NCBI GenBank assembly: GCA_035573675.1
Contig: DATMAB010000006.1
Coordinates: 87,157-151,156, forward strand
Direction of reading: 5' to 3'
Source of the DNA: Terriglobales bacterium
GTDB lineage: Bacteria; Acidobacteriota; Terriglobia; Terriglobales; Acidobacteriaceae
DNA: 64,000 nt
Below, one piece after another: positions 9,125 through 19,260 of the stretch. Both the position numbers and the translations under genes were made by a program. How positions within the stretch are numbered: the first letter of the stretch is position 1; each line of letters opens with the position of its first letter. The notes under the pieces are model-generated. The model saw only the letters and a list, made by a program, of their open reading frames with translations, was not told the origin of the DNA and ran no database searches.

Positions 9125-9838
9125 ATGGCCCGACTCTACGCCGGCACCTCGGGATGGTCGTATCCGAGCTGGAAGCCGGACTTCTACCCTGCGAAGCTGC
9201 CGTCGAAGAAGTTTCTCGAGTTCTACGCCACGCGGCTGAACTCGGTGGAGCTGAACGTCACTTTCCGCCGCTTTGCCACGGCCTCCATGCAGCAGGGTTG
9301 GATCAGCGTGACGCCGGCGGAGTTCCGCTTCTCCGTGAAAGCGCATCAGAACATCACGCATGTGCTGCGTATGCGCAATGCGGAGGAATTCACCCGCAGC
9401 TTCCTCGGTTCGCTGCAGCCCATGGCGGAGGCGGGCAAGCTGGGCACGGTGCTCTTCCAGTTGCCTCCATTCCTCAAGTGTGACGCCGCGTTGCTGGCGG
9501 ACTTCCTGACACTTCTTCCGCGTGCCGCCCGGCCGGCGTTCGAGTTCCGCCATGCGTCCTGGTTCCGCGACGAGGTCTACAAGCTGCTCGCGGATTCCGG
9601 CGCCGCGCTGTGTGTCGCAGAAAGCGAAAAACTGGAAGTTCCGGAGGTCGCGACTGCGGACTTCCTCTACTTCCGGCTGCGCAAGCCGGAGTACTCGCCG
9701 GCGGAGCGCACGGAGATCGCAAACAAGACGCGGGGACATCTGGCTGCAGGCCGCGATGTGTTCGTGTACTTCAAGCACGAGGAGACTCCAGACGGGGCGC
9801 GATACGCCGAAGAGCTCCTGAAGACCCTGCAGGCCTAG
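9125..9838 (+). CDS. DUF72 (YecE-like) family protein
   Basis: The 237-residue protein has the DUF72 TIM-barrel signature: 'LYAGTSGWSYPSWKPDFYP' at the N-terminus, 'ATRLNSVELNVTFRR', 'FSVKAHQNITH', 'GTVLFQLPP', 'AFEFRHASWF', and 'VFVYFKHEETPDGARYAEEL' at the end. This is a widespread family without a settled biochemical function. The gene stands alone, with a short promoter-sized gap on both sides. Confidence 0.85.
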   Translation: MARLYAGTSGWSYPSWKPDFYPAKLPSKKFLEFYATRLNSVELNVTFRRFATASMQQGWISVTPAEFRFSVKAHQNITHVLRMRNAEEFTRSFLGSLQPMAEAGKLGTVLFQLPPFLKCDAALLADFLTLLPRAARPAFEFRHASWFRDEVYKLLADSGAALCVAESEKLEVPEVATADFLYFRLRKPEYSPAERTEIANKTRGHLAAGRDVFVYFKHEETPDGARYAEELLKTLQA

Positions 9839-9908
9839 AGATTCGTTTCTGACACGACGCGTAGTAGAGCGCGTACACTGAACCCAGGCTCCGACTCGGG
9901 AGACCACG

Positions 9909-11351
9909 ATGGCGGAGATCATCACGGCGGCGAAGTCATTCGGCTTCCTGCTGGGCGGAGAATGGCGCACCGAGGGAGATGCGGTTGAAGTGCGCTCGCC
10001 GTTCGACGGCTCGGTGGTGGGCACGACCTTCCGTGCGACGTCGCAGCACATGGACGCCGCCATCGCGGCGGCCGTGCAGGCGTTTGCCGTCACGCGCAAG
10101 CTGCCCGCGTACGAACGGCAGCGGGTGTTGAGCACCGCGGCGCGAACGATCGCCGAGCGGCGCGAGGAGCTGGCACGGACCATCGCGCTCGAAGCTGGCA
10201 AACCCATCAAGACGGCGAGAACGGAAGTCGACCGCGCCATCCTTACCTTTTCCATCGCCGCTGAAGAGAGCACGCGAATCTATGGCGAGTACCTGCCGCT
10301 CGACCTGCAGGCCGCCACCGCCGGCCGCTGGGCGCTGGTGCGCCGCTTCCCCATCGGTCCCATCGCTGCCATCACGCCCTTCAACTTTCCGCTGAATCTG
10401 GTGGCACACAAGATCGCGCCGGCCATCGCCGCCGGCTGCACCATGGTGCTGAAACCTGCGCCGCAAGCGCCGCTGAGCGCGCTTTCCCTGGCCCAGATCG
10501 TCCACGACGCCGGCTGGCCGGCAGGCGCGCTGAACGTGCTGCCGGCCGCCAACCCGGTCGCGGAAATGCTCGTCACCGACGATCGGCTCAGGATGCTGAC
10601 CTTCACCGGCAGTGCTGCAGTGGGCTGGGAGCTGAAGAGGAAGTCCGGCAAGAAGCGGGTAACGCTGGAGCTGGGCGGCAACGCCGGCGTCATTGTGCAT
10701 TCCGACGCCGACATCGCCTACGCTGCCGAGCGCTGTGCCATGGGTGGTTACTCGTACGCCGGGCAGAGCTGCATTTCCGTGCAGCGGGTGCTGGTGGAGG
10801 CCGGAGTGCACAGCCAGTTCCTGCGCGAGTTCGTGCCGCGCGTGCAGGCGCTGAAGCTGGGCGATCCGCTGGACGAAGCCACCGACGTCGGCCCGCTGAT
10901 CAGCGAAGACGCGGCGCGCCGCGCCGAACAGTGGATCCGGGAAGCGGTGGCCGGCGGCGCCCGGCTGCACTGCGGTGGAGCACGCCGCGGCTCGATGGTT
11001 GAGCCCGCGGTGCTCACCGGCACCACGCCTGCGATGAAGGTGAACTGCGAAGAGGCCTTCGCGCCGGTCGTGACTGTGGAGCCGTACGAGGACTTCCAGG
11101 AAGCGCTGCGCCTGGTAAACGATTCGCCGTACGGGCTGCAAGCCGGGCTGTTCACCAGCGACGCGCGCCTGATCTTCCGCGCCTACGAGGAACTTGAGGT
11201 CGGCGGGTTGATGGTGGGCGAAGTACCGACCTTCCGCATCGACCACATGCCCTACGGGGGCACCAAGGACTCCGGTTTGGGACGCGAGGGACTGCGCTAC
11301 GCCATCGAAGAAATGACCGAACGCCGCCTGCTGATGATGAACCTGCGCTGA
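9909..11351 (+). CDS. NAD(P)-dependent aldehyde dehydrogenase
   Basis: The 480-residue protein is of standard ALDH superfamily length. Glu254 in 'VTLELGGNAGVIV' is the general base and Cys288 in 'GQSCISVQRV' is the nucleophile. The cofactor region is seen in 'ITPFNFPLNLVAHKIAPAIAAGCTMVLKPA' (Asn159, Lys182) and 'FTGSAAVGW'. The resemblance is closest to the lactaldehyde or non-phosphorylating glyceraldehyde-3-phosphate branch, which would oxidise small aldehydes. Substrate specificity is not readable. The gene is convergent with galT, with only 2 bp between their stop codons. Confidence 0.87.
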   Translation: MAEIITAAKSFGFLLGGEWRTEGDAVEVRSPFDGSVVGTTFRATSQHMDAAIAAAVQAFAVTRKLPAYERQRVLSTAARTIAERREELARTIALEAGKPIKTARTEVDRAILTFSIAAEESTRIYGEYLPLDLQAATAGRWALVRRFPIGPIAAITPFNFPLNLVAHKIAPAIAAGCTMVLKPAPQAPLSALSLAQIVHDAGWPAGALNVLPAANPVAEMLVTDDRLRMLTFTGSAAVGWELKRKSGKKRVTLELGGNAGVIVHSDADIAYAAERCAMGGYSYAGQSCISVQRVLVEAGVHSQFLREFVPRVQALKLGDPLDEATDVGPLISEDAARRAEQWIREAVAGGARLHCGGARRGSMVEPAVLTGTTPAMKVNCEEAFAPVVTVEPYEDFQEALRLVNDSPYGLQAGLFTSDARLIFRAYEELEVGGLMVGEVPTFRIDHMPYGGTKDSGLGREGLRYAIEEMTERRLLMMNLR

Positions 11352-11353
11352 GG

Positions 11354-12364
11354 TCAGCCGACCGCTTCGCCCTCGGGCGCGTCGCGCAGGCGCGCGGCGT
11401 CGGATTCCGGGGTCGAATCGCGTTGACGCGAGGCAACAAGGCCAAGGGCTTCTGCGGATTCCGATTCCGCCGGAAGCAGCGGATAGAAGTGCGCGTGCAG
11501 GTGCCACTCGCTGTGCGGAAAACCGTCCGTGGGGCGCTGGTGCAGTCCCATCACGTAAGGAAGCGGCGCGCGGAAAAGATTGTCGAAGCGGGCGGTAAGG
11601 CGGCGCATTACGTCGGCCAGCGCGTCTCTCCCTTCGCTGTCCAGCAGGTCGAGCCCGGTCGTGTGGCGCCGGCTTATCACCATGGTCTCCAATCGCTGCG
11701 CCGCCCAGAAGGGCGCCAGCGCGGTGAACAGCGCGTTCTCACACACCACGCGCTCGCGATACACCTGCTCCAGCGCCAGGTAATCGCAGAGCAGGCAGGT
11801 CTGGCGCGCGTCGTAGTATCCGGTGAACGATGCCTGTTCGCGAAAGGGCCGGCTGGGAAGGCTCGAACCGGCCCAGATGTCGCAATGGGGGTGTCCGCCG
11901 CGCCGCTCAACGATCTGCACGTAACGGATGCCGGGCGTCTGCCCGAGCGCAGTGTACTGCTCCGCCCAGGCGTCCACTACCGCGCGCGCTTCGGCAGGAG
12001 TGAACAGCGGGAAGGAGAGATCATGCCGCGCCATGTAGGCCACCTGGCGGCAGATCCCCGGCTCGCCCTGTACGATGATGAGGCTGCCCTCGTCGAGGGT
12101 AACCTCCGGCGCTCCGGGCAGCAGTGCCGGCATGTCGTCCTCGAAGACGGCGACACCGTCATAATCAGGATTCCGGACGCCTCCGGTGCGTTCGTTGCCG
12201 GGGCACAGCCGGCAGCGCGGATCGTAGATGGAGGCCGCCGGTGGAGCCGCTTTGGCCGCTGGCAGTCCCGGATTCAAGGCGCGTTGCGGCGAAACCAGCA
12301 CCCACTCGCGCAGCAGTGGGTTGTAGCGCCGGTGGGGCTGGTCGCGGAACAGATGGAGTTCCAT
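11354..12364 (-). CDS. galT: Galactose-1-phosphate uridylyltransferase-like protein with altered active site
   Basis: The 336-residue protein follows the class I GalT plan. It has RRYNPL and WVLVSPQR at the N-terminus, the zinc pair CRLC (51-54), 'ETMVISRRHT', and a C-terminal 'HSEWHLHAHFYP'. GalT transfers UMP from UDP-glucose to galactose-1-phosphate in the Leloir pathway. The nucleophile motif is odd: it reads RRGGHPHCD, about seven residues shorter before HPH than canonical enzymes, and has Asp162 where the conserved Gln of HPHxQ is expected. The last 50 residues also diverge. A CRP-type palindrome lies 80 bp upstream. Family assignment is firm, activity uncertain. Confidence 0.82.
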   Translation of the reverse strand: MELHLFRDQPHRRYNPLLREWVLVSPQRALNPGLPAAKAAPPAASIYDPRCRLCPGNERTGGVRNPDYDGVAVFEDDMPALLPGAPEVTLDEGSLIIVQGEPGICRQVAYMARHDLSFPLFTPAEARAVVDAWAEQYTALGQTPGIRYVQIVERRGGHPHCDIWAGSSLPSRPFREQASFTGYYDARQTCLLCDYLALEQVYRERVVCENALFTALAPFWAAQRLETMVISRRHTTGLDLLDSEGRDALADVMRRLTARFDNLFRAPLPYVMGLHQRPTDGFPHSEWHLHAHFYPLLPAESESAEALGLVASRQRDSTPESDAARLRDAPEGEAVG

Positions 12365-12443
12365 CGCGCCGCATCATACTCCGCGCACCCGGCGAAGGCG
12401 ATGGAGGCTCCGGGCACAGGGTGGTTTCCTAGTCACGAAGTCA

Positions 12444-12459
12444 TGTGACCTGGATCACA
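12444..12459. promoter_or_regulatory. CRP-type palindrome upstream of galT
   Basis: TGTGA-CCTGGA-TCACA is a perfect match to the E. coli CRP half-site arrangement (5-6-5). It is centred about 87 bp upstream of the galT start codon, in the gap between galT and the Cys-rich gene. The same palindrome recurs near 13144 and 13192. Confidence 0.6.
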
Positions 12460-12594
12460 TCCCGCCCCGCGGGGTGCTGATGTAATCGCAGCATCCACGC
12501 TCACCGGTCCGGGATGGCAGCGATGCTGCAAAGCAAGCTGCTGTCCCGGACATGATTTTTTGGGGGGATCGGCAGCGTGCGCGGGGACATCAAC

Positions 12595-12623
12595 AAAAAG
12601 GCCGGGCGGAGTGCCGGTCCTTT
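12595..12623 (-). terminator. Probable intrinsic terminator of the Cys-rich gene
   Basis: Read on the minus strand, this is a GC-rich hairpin (GGACCGG...CCGGCC with one bulge, loop of about 8) followed by TTTTTG. It lies 20 bp downstream of the stop codon of the minus-strand Cys-rich gene. Confidence 0.55.
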
Positions 12624-12642
12624 GACCACTAGAATGCGGCGT

Positions 12643-13074
12643 CTATTGCCCGTGCGCCATCGCCGCACAGCAGCCGGCGCCCGCATGCTTTGCGTGACCC
12701 TGGCAGCAAGCTGCTCCCTGGGCACAGCAGCCGGCAGCGCCTTCGGCTCTCATCTTGCAGCAACCGCCTTCGCCGCAGGCGGCTGATCCGCTCGCCTGCT
12801 TCCTGGCACAAGCCATCGATTCGCTGACCGTCTGCTGGAACTCGGCCAGCAAGCGGGCGTGCTCGTCGGAGGCAGCCTTGCGCGCGGCGTCATCCTTGGC
12901 AGTGCGCACGCGCTCGAAGCTGGCCGTGAGGTCAGCGGCCATCTTCATCACTTTTTCGTGCTTGGCCATCATGGGACAGCCAGCCGGCGTCGCCGGAGTT
13001 GAGCTCTGCCGGGCGAGCGCACCTGTGACCAACACCGCCAGCGAAATCAGAACGATTGCGTACAAACGCTTCAC
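12643..13074 (-). CDS. Exported Cys/Met/His-rich protein, putative metal-binding
   Basis: The 143-residue protein has an N-terminal signal peptide (KRLYAIVLISLAVLVTGALA) and a helical middle, about residues 38-85. The C-terminal 50 residues hold nine Cys, including three CC pairs, plus several His and Met. The mature protein also begins with a 'GCPMMAKHEKVMKM' segment. This composition suggests binding of Cu+, Zn2+ or another thiophilic metal in the periplasm. I do not recognise a named family. It is divergent from the TolC-RND operon and shares a 190-bp control region with it, which supports a joint role in metal or toxic-ion resistance (inference). Confidence 0.65.
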   Translation of the reverse strand: MKRLYAIVLISLAVLVTGALARQSSTPATPAGCPMMAKHEKVMKMAADLTASFERVRTAKDDAARKAASDEHARLLAEFQQTVSESMACARKQASGSAACGEGGCCKMRAEGAAGCCAQGAACCQGHAKHAGAGCCAAMAHGQ

Positions 13075-13143
13075 CGGATCTCTCCTCTCATGGAACGGGA
13101 CTTGTGCCTCGTCGGCATCCTACGTGCACCCCGGGAGCCGGTC

Positions 13144-13159
13144 TGTGACAAGAATCACA
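13144..13159. promoter_or_regulatory. CRP-type palindrome in the divergent RND control region
   Basis: TGTGA-CAAGAA-TCACA is a perfect 5-6-5 palindrome, 70 bp upstream of the Cys-rich gene and about 104 bp upstream of the tolC-like start. It could control both divergent units. Confidence 0.6.
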
Positions 13160-13191
13160 GGCGTCATGAGGATTGTAGCCCGTGACCTGCC

Positions 13192-13207
13192 CGTGATATC
13201 CGTCACA
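13192..13207. promoter_or_regulatory. Second CRP-type palindrome upstream of the RND operon
   Basis: CGTGA-TATCCG-TCACA has one mismatch from the perfect palindrome at 13144. It starts 48 bp away from that site and ends 56 bp before the tolC-like ATG. Two such sites in one control region are unlikely to be chance. Confidence 0.5.
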
Positions 13208-13262
13208 GCCGGTTGTGCGTTGCCCCGAATACCCTGACCGGGAGAGTGGGAGGTACCGCGTA

Positions 13263-14633
13263 ATGCTGTCACTCATTCGACCCGCCAGAGCTTTTCTGGT
13301 CTGGATGGTGGTTCTGCCCTGCTGCTCAGCGCAAGGGCAGGCGCCGCCGAATCTGACCCTGCCCCAAGCCGTGGCCAGGGCGCTGGAAGCCAATCCGATG
13401 CGTGCCGCCGCGGTCGCGGACCGCGATGCCGCCGCCAGCGGAGTGCGTGAGGCGCGTGCCGAGCTGCTGCCTTCCGTTTCCTTTTCGGAAGGATTCACAC
13501 GCAGTACGGACCCGGTGTTCGTCTTCGGAACCAAGCTGCGGCAGGAGCGCTTCACCGCCGCCGATTTCGCGCTTGCCGAGTTGAACACGCCCGCGCCCAT
13601 CAATAATTTCTCCACTCGCATCTGGACCGAGTGGAGCCTGTTCGATTCCGGAGGCAAGCTGTTCAAGCTGGCGCGCTCGAAGCGCCTGAGCGAGGCCGCC
13701 GACCTCCGGTTCGAGCGCACCGAGCAGGAGATCGCCTTCCGCGCGGTCGAGGCGTACCTGGCGGTGCTGGAAGCCGAAAAGCAGCGGCAGGTGGCGGAGC
13801 AGTCGCTGCGCACCGCTGAGGCCGTACGCGATCGCAGCCAGGCGCGGGTCGCGGCCGGTGTGGCCGTCGAGTCCGACCTGCTCAGTGCCCGCGTCAATCT
13901 AGCTGAACGGCAGCATCAGCTCCTGCTCGCGGACAACGCCGCCAAACTGGCGCGTGCGCAGTTGAATAGCGTTCTGGGGGAACAGATGGGTACAGGCTTC
14001 GAGCTGGCTGAAGTCTCGGACGCGGCGCCGCCCGCGGTTGAGCCTCTCGAGGCGTTGGAGCAGCAGGCGTTGGCGAAGCGGCCGGACCTGCGCCGGATCG
14101 AGGCGCAGCTGGCGGCCCAGGCGAAGAGCGTCTCTGCGGCCAAATCCGCGTTCGGGCCGCGGGTGAATCTGTTCGCCGGCTGGGAAGCGCACAACCAGGA
14201 GCTGACCAGCGGCGGCAACACCAACTGGACGGGCGGGGTCGAGCTGCAGTTCGACCTGTTCCAGGGCGGGGCCAAGGCGGCGCGCCTCTCCCGCGAGCGG
14301 GCTGGCGCGGCGCGCCTGGCAGCGTTGCGGCAGGCCGCGCAGGATGCGGTGCGGCTCGAGGTCCGCCGCGCCTACTACGACCTCGACGCGGCACGCCAGC
14401 ACGTGGAGGTGATGCGCGCCGCGATGTCGGAAGCGGGTGAGAGCCTGCGCATCACGCAGAACCGCTATGACGCCGGGCTCAACACCATCACCGACCTGCT
14501 GCGGGTCGAGGAAACCTCGCGCCGCACGCAAAGCGACTACTGGGGCGCAGTGTTCCGGCTGCGGAGGGCACAGGCTGCGCTGGAACTGGCCACAGGCATT
14601 CTGGGTCCCCATTCTCCGGCGGTGCAACCATGA
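13263..14633 (+). CDS. TolC-family outer-membrane efflux protein
   Basis: The 456-residue protein has a signal peptide (MLSLIRPARAFLVWMVVLPCCS) and the two-fold repeated helical/barrel plan of OEP proteins: 'LTLPQAVARALEANP', 'WSLFDSGG' with long coiled coil, then 'GGVELQFDLFQGG' and 'NRYDAGLNTITDLLRVEE'. It would form the outer-membrane exit duct for the RND pump downstream. I chose the ATG at 13263 because GGGAGG precedes it by about 8 bp and the signal peptide begins there; an upstream in-frame start at 13215 lacks these. The stop overlaps the next start (ATGA). Confidence 0.9.
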   Translation: MLSLIRPARAFLVWMVVLPCCSAQGQAPPNLTLPQAVARALEANPMRAAAVADRDAAASGVREARAELLPSVSFSEGFTRSTDPVFVFGTKLRQERFTAADFALAELNTPAPINNFSTRIWTEWSLFDSGGKLFKLARSKRLSEAADLRFERTEQEIAFRAVEAYLAVLEAEKQRQVAEQSLRTAEAVRDRSQARVAAGVAVESDLLSARVNLAERQHQLLLADNAAKLARAQLNSVLGEQMGTGFELAEVSDAAPPAVEPLEALEQQALAKRPDLRRIEAQLAAQAKSVSAAKSAFGPRVNLFAGWEAHNQELTSGGNTNWTGGVELQFDLFQGGAKAARLSRERAGAARLAALRQAAQDAVRLEVRRAYYDLDAARQHVEVMRAAMSEAGESLRITQNRYDAGLNTITDLLRVEETSRRTQSDYWGAVFRLRRAQAALELATGILGPHSPAVQP

Positions 14634-15745
14634 CGCGTATGTGGAAGTTGTCCTCTTTTCTGATCATGCTTGCCTTCGTACTGTCGGGGTGCAGCGAGAA
14701 GAAAGCGGAACCGGCAGCGGCCGCCGAGACCGTGCGCGGCGTACGCGTGGTCGCCGTGACCGCGGAGCCCGCGCCGGATTTCGCAGAGGTCACCGGCACG
14801 GTTCGGGCAGCACAGACGGCGATTGTGTCCAGCGAGACCATGGGCATTCTGCGCCACGTGGCTGCCCGCGAGGGCGAACGCGTCCGGCGGGGGCAAGTGC
14901 TGGCGCTCATCGATGATTCCGCGCCTCAGGCCGCGCTGCACCGCGCGCAGGCTGGAGTGCGCGCCGCCGAGCAGCAGGCGGCTGCGGCAGAAGCCGACTA
15001 CAACCTGGCCTCCGCGACTTTGCGGCGTTATCAGGACCTGCGGGAGAAGAAGTCGGTGAGCCCGCAGGAGTTCGACGAGATTCAAGCCCGCCACGACGCC
15101 GCCGCAGCGCAGCGCGAGATGGCGCAGGCCGGGCGCGTTCAGGCCCAGGCCGAGCTGGCGCAGGCACAGACCGCCTTCGGGCACACGCGGGTGCGCGCGC
15201 CGTTCGACGGTTTAGTGGCGGAGAAGCGCGCCGACCCGGGCACGCTCGCCACTCCCGGCATGCCCCTGTTCGTGGTCGAAGACACCAGCAGCTTCCGCGC
15301 CGAGGCTCCCGCGGATGAACAGGACCTGCAATACCTCGCCATCGGGAAGTCCGTTCCCGTGTTCGTGGAAGCGCTGGGCATGGAGTTCACCGGAAGAATC
15401 GCCCAGGTGCTGCCCGCGGCCGATCCGGCTAGCCGCAGCTTTCTGGTGAAAGTGCAGTTGCCGCAGGACGCGAGGCTGCGTTCCGGTCTGTTCGCGCGTG
15501 TGCGTTATGCACGCGGCGAACGACCCATGCTGCGGGTGCCGCGCTCCGCTGTGCTGGAGCGAGGGCAGGTTCGCGCGGTCTTCCTGCTCGACCCGGACGG
15601 CATTGCCCGCCTGCAGTTTGTGACCCTGGGCCGGGAACAGGGCGAGCGGGTCGAGGTGCTCTCCGGACTGAAGGCGGACGACCGTATCGTGGCCGATCCG
15701 GGCAGCCGTGACCTGGCCGGCAAGCGAGTCGAGGTGGCGCCGTGA
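14630..15745 (+). CDS. RND efflux periplasmic adaptor (membrane fusion) lipoprotein
   Basis: The 371-residue protein has a lipobox, '[10 protein letters not shown]', indicating a lipid-anchored periplasmic protein. The lipoyl-like halves are '[24 protein letters not shown]' and '[26 protein letters not shown]', separated by a coiled-coil hairpin rich in Ala, Gln and Glu. A beta-barrel and a membrane-proximal domain follow. This is the standard HlyD/AcrA adaptor plan. It overlaps its neighbours by 4 bp on each side, so the operon is tightly coupled. Confidence 0.92.
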   Translation: MTRMWKLSSFLIMLAFVLSGCSEKKAEPAAAAETVRGVRVVAVTAEPAPDFAEVTGTVRAAQTAIVSSETMGILRHVAAREGERVRRGQVLALIDDSAPQAALHRAQAGVRAAEQQAAAAEADYNLASATLRRYQDLREKKSVSPQEFDEIQARHDAAAAQREMAQAGRVQAQAELAQAQTAFGHTRVRAPFDGLVAEKRADPGTLATPGMPLFVVEDTSSFRAEAPADEQDLQYLAIGKSVPVFVEALGMEFTGRIAQVLPAADPASRSFLVKVQLPQDARLRSGLFARVRYARGERPMLRVPRSAVLERGQVRAVFLLDPDGIARLQFVTLGREQGERVEVLSGLKADDRIVADPGSRDLAGKRVEVAP

Positions 15746-18700
15746 ACGCGTTGCGCGCCGCGGGCAAGCTGGCCCACGCCTTCATCGACTCCAAGCTCAC
15801 GCCGCTGGTCGTCGTGGCCTCCATCCTGCTGGGCCTGTTCGCGACGTGGCAGACGCCACGGGAGGAAGAGCCGCAGATCGTCGTGCCCATGCTGGACGTC
15901 TTCGTCCAGGTGCCGGGCGCGTCCGCCCGCGAGGTGGCCGAGCGCGCCACCATCCCCATGGAGAAGCTGCTGCGCGAAGTGCCGGGCGTCGAATACGTCT
16001 ACTCCATCACGCGGCCGGGGATGAGCCTGGTGATCGTGCGCTTCTATGTGGGCCAGAAGGAAGAGGATGCCATCGTCAAGACGTACAACAAGCTCTATTC
16101 CAACTTCGACCGCATCCCGCCTGGCGTTTCGCAGCCGCTCATCAAGGTGCGCTCTATCGACGATGTGCCCATCCTGGCGCTCACGCTCTGGGGAAAAGGC
16201 TACGACGGGTATCGGCTGAGGCTCATCGCGGCGGAGCTGGAGGATTCCCTCAAGCAACTGGACGACGTTTCCGAAACCACCATTCTGGGCGGGCGTCCAC
16301 GCCGCCTGCGCGTGGTGCTCGATCCGCAGCGGCTGGCCGCCTACGGGGTCACGCCCGCCGGCGTGGCTTCCCAGCTCGAGCAGGCGAACCGCCGCGGACA
16401 GGCGGGCAGCTTCGCGCGCGACAACCAGGACTTCCTGGTGGATGCCGGCAGCTTCTTCACCTCTGCGGAAGAACTGCAGAAAGTCGTGGTGGGCGTGGCG
16501 CAGGGACGCCCCATCTACCTGCGCAACGTCGCCGACAAGCTGGAGGACGGCCCAGCCGAGCCGGAGAGCTACGTCCAATACAGCAACGCGGCCGGCAGCG
16601 GCGCAAAGGACACGGCTGAGTACCCGGCCGTCACCATCACGCTGGCCAAGCGCAAGGGCGCGAACGCCACGCTGATCGCTCACGCAGCGCTGGAGAAAGT
16701 CGAGTCGCTGCGCGGGTATCTCCTGCCGGCGGACCTGAACGTCACCGTGACCCGCAATTATGGCGAGACCGCCAAGGACAAGTCCGACGAGCTGCTGAAG
16801 CACCTGCTGTTGGCCACGCTTTCCGTCACGCTGCTCATCGCGCTGGCGCTGGGCTGGCGCGAGTCCGGCGTGGTGCTGCTGGCCATCCCGGTCACGCTCG
16901 CGCTGACGCTTTCCATCTTCTACTTTTACGGCTACACGCTGAACCGGGTGACGCTGTTCGCCCTCATCTTTTCCATCGGCATCCTGGTGGATGACGCCAT
17001 CGTCGTGGTGGAGAACATCGTGCGCCACTTCCGATTGCCGGAGAGTCGCGGGCGAACGCTGAGCGACGTTGCCGTGGAAGCCGTGGACGAAGTGGGCAAT
17101 CCCACTATCCTCGCCACCTTCACCGTGATCGCGGCCATCCTCCCCATGGCGTTCGTCCGGGGGCTGATGGGGCCGTACATGCGGCCCATCCCGGTCGGCG
17201 CCTCGGCGGCCATGATGTTCTCGCTGGTAGTGGCGTTTGTGGTCTCGCCCTGGGCGGCATTGCGCCTGCTGCGGCACTACAGCGAATCGGCGGCCGGTGA
17301 ACACGAGGCCGAAGGCTGGACCACGCGTACCTACCGCCGGTTGATGACGCCGCTCGTGGCCCATCGCCGCCGCCGCTGGATTTTTCTCGGCGGCATGGTG
17401 GGCCTGTTGCTGCTGGCCGTGTTGCTCATTCCGCTCAGACTCGTACGCGTGAAGATGCTGCCCTTCGACAACAAGAGCGAGTTCCAGATCATCATCGATA
17501 TGCCCGAGGGCGCCACGCTCGAAGAGACCGCGCGCGTGGCGCAGGCGCTGGGACGCTACGTCGCACAGCAGCCCGAGGTCGTGAACTACCAGATCTACGC
17601 CGGGCTCTCCGGTCCTTACAACTTCAACGGCCTGGTGCGCCATTACTTCCTGCGCCGCGGCCCGAACGTGGCCGATATCCAGGTGAACCTGCTCCCGCGC
17701 CACGACCGCGACCAGCAGAGCCACGCCATCGCCCGCCGCATGCGTCCCGAGCTGGAAAAGATTGCGCGTCCCTTCGGCGCACGCATCAAGGTGGCGGAGG
17801 TGCCGCCCGGCCCTCCGGTGCTGCAAACCATGGTGGCGGAAGTCTACGGGCTTGATTACACGCGCCAGATCGCGCTGGCCGCCGAGATCCGCAAGATCTT
17901 CGAGCAGACTCCGGGCGTCACCGATGTGGACTGGTACGTCGAAGACCCGCAGACCCGTTTCGACATGAAGGTGGACCTGGACAAGGCCGCGCTGCACGGC
18001 ATCTCTGCCGCCGACGTCACCCGCACGGTGGAGATGGGACTGGGTGGCGCCGTAGTCGGCCTGCTGCACGCGCCTGAAGCACGCGAGGACGTGCCCATCG
18101 AAGTGCGCCTGAGCCGCGCCGGGCGCTCCGGTGTTGAGACGCTCGGCTCCCTGCGCCTGCCCACGCCTCAAGGGGGATCCGTTTCGCTCGCGGAAGTCAC
18201 CACCACGGAAAGGAAAACGCTCGAGCCTTCGGTCTATCGCAAGAACATGCGGCCTGTCGTTTACGTCACCGGAGACTTGGCGGGCGCAGAGGAGAGCCCG
18301 GTCTACGCCATCCTCACCATGCGCAAGACCATCGCGGCGCTCAAGCTCCCGGAGGGTTACGAGATCGCCCAGTACTCCAGCGTTCTGCCCGAACGGTCCG
18401 ATCGCTACGCCATGAAGTGGGACGGCGAGTGGCACATCACCTACGAGGTCTTCCGCGACCTGGGCCTCGCGTTTGCCGCCGTGCTGGTGCTGATCTACGT
18501 GCTGGTGGTGGGCTGGTTCCATTCATTCCGCACGCCGCTGGTCATCATGGCGCCCATTCCGCTGACCCTGGTAGGCATCCTGCCGGCGCACGCGCTGATG
18601 GGCGCGTTCTTTACCGCCACCTCGATGATCGGCTTCATCGCCGGCGCCGGCATCATCGTGCGCAATTCCATCATCCTGGTCGACTTCATCGAGCTGCGCC

Positions 18701-18960
18701 GCCGCCAGGGCATGCCGCTCGAAGATGCCGTGGTGGACGCGGGCGCGGTGCGCTTCCGTCCCATGCTGCTCACCGCGGCTGCGGTGGTGGTGGGCGCGAG
18801 CGTCATCCTGTTCGATCCCATTTTCCAGGGGCTGGCGATTTCGCTGATGGCGGGCGAAGTCGCCTCCACCCTGCTTTCCCGCATGGCCGTGCCCGTGCTC
18901 TACTACATGAGCCAGCGCGGCCACGCGGCGGAACTCTCTGCCGATGAGGAGGAGGTATGA
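15742..18960 (+). CDS. RND-family efflux permease
   Basis: The 1072-residue inner-membrane pump has the usual 12-TM plan with two large periplasmic loops. The proton-relay Asp pair is in '[18 protein letters not shown]', near residues 417-418 of TM4. The N-terminal segment '[30 protein letters not shown]' and the length fit the AcrB/MdtB-like (HAE) type more than CzcA, but the substrate is not certain. The DUF2892 partner and the divergent Cys-rich protein hint at an ion or sulfur-related toxicant. It overlaps both neighbours by 4 bp. Confidence 0.92.
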   Translation: MNALRAAGKLAHAFIDSKLTPLVVVASILLGLFATWQTPREEEPQIVVPMLDVFVQVPGASAREVAERATIPMEKLLREVPGVEYVYSITRPGMSLVIVRFYVGQKEEDAIVKTYNKLYSNFDRIPPGVSQPLIKVRSIDDVPILALTLWGKGYDGYRLRLIAAELEDSLKQLDDVSETTILGGRPRRLRVVLDPQRLAAYGVTPAGVASQLEQANRRGQAGSFARDNQDFLVDAGSFFTSAEELQKVVVGVAQGRPIYLRNVADKLEDGPAEPESYVQYSNAAGSGAKDTAEYPAVTITLAKRKGANATLIAHAALEKVESLRGYLLPADLNVTVTRNYGETAKDKSDELLKHLLLATLSVTLLIALALGWRESGVVLLAIPVTLALTLSIFYFYGYTLNRVTLFALIFSIGILVDDAIVVVENIVRHFRLPESRGRTLSDVAVEAVDEVGNPTILATFTVIAAILPMAFVRGLMGPYMRPIPVGASAAMMFSLVVAFVVSPWAALRLLRHYSESAAGEHEAEGWTTRTYRRLMTPLVAHRRRRWIFLGGMVGLLLLAVLLIPLRLVRVKMLPFDNKSEFQIIIDMPEGATLEETARVAQALGRYVAQQPEVVNYQIYAGLSGPYNFNGLVRHYFLRRGPNVADIQVNLLPRHDRDQQSHAIARRMRPELEKIARPFGARIKVAEVPPGPPVLQTMVAEVYGLDYTRQIALAAEIRKIFEQTPGVTDVDWYVEDPQTRFDMKVDLDKAALHGISAADVTRTVEMGLGGAVVGLLHAPEAREDVPIEVRLSRAGRSGVETLGSLRLPTPQGGSVSLAEVTTTERKTLEPSVYRKNMRPVVYVTGDLAGAEESPVYAILTMRKTIAALKLPEGYEIAQYSSVLPERSDRYAMKWDGEWHITYEVFRDLGLAFAAVLVLIYVLVVGWFHSFRTPLVIMAPIPLTLVGILPAHALMGAFFTATSMIGFIAGAGIIVRNSIILVDFIELRRRQGMPLEDAVVDAGAVRFRPMLLTAAAVVVGASVILFDPIFQGLAISLMAGEVASTLLSRMAVPVLYYMSQRGHAAELSADEEEV

Positions 18961-19175
18961 CCGTCAATGCAGGTTTGCGGGCCGTTGCCGGGACTTTCGT
19001 TCTGCTCTCCCTGGCGCTGGGCTACTGGGTAAGTCCTTACTTCTTTCTGTTCACCGCCTTCGTGGGACTGAATCTGTTGCAGTCGGGCTTCACCAATTGG
19101 TGTCCCATGATGCTCATCCTGCGCAAGCTGGGCATGCCGGAAGTCTGCCCGCCCAAGACGGCGCCGGTGAAGTAG
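18957..19175 (+). CDS. DUF2892 (YgaP-like TM) membrane protein
   Basis: This 72-residue protein has two hydrophobic helices ([20 protein letters not shown] and '[21 protein letters not shown]'), followed by '[19 protein letters not shown]' with two Cys. This is the DUF2892 membrane module, which in YgaP is fused to rhodanese. Here it is the last gene of the RND operon, overlapping the pump by 4 bp. Its role is unknown; a link to sulfur or thiol chemistry is inference. Confidence 0.8.
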   Translation: MTVNAGLRAVAGTFVLLSLALGYWVSPYFFLFTAFVGLNLLQSGFTNWCPMMLILRKLGMPEVCPPKTAPVK

Positions 19176-19260
19176 GGTGGCGAACGTCTTGGGTCTGGCA
19201 GGCTACCGACAGCGCTCCCGAACGCGCGAAGGCGCGCCGTTGTGAAGGGGAGGCAGACCG

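Noticed and set aside
15505..18522. Minus-strand open frame of 1005 codons opposite the RND pump
   Set aside because: It is the antisense mirror of a clear RND permease in a GC-rich genome; the translation is His/Arg/Asp-rich without any family motif. Similar long mirrors, for example opposite the anion transporter and the purine permease, were rejected for the same reason.
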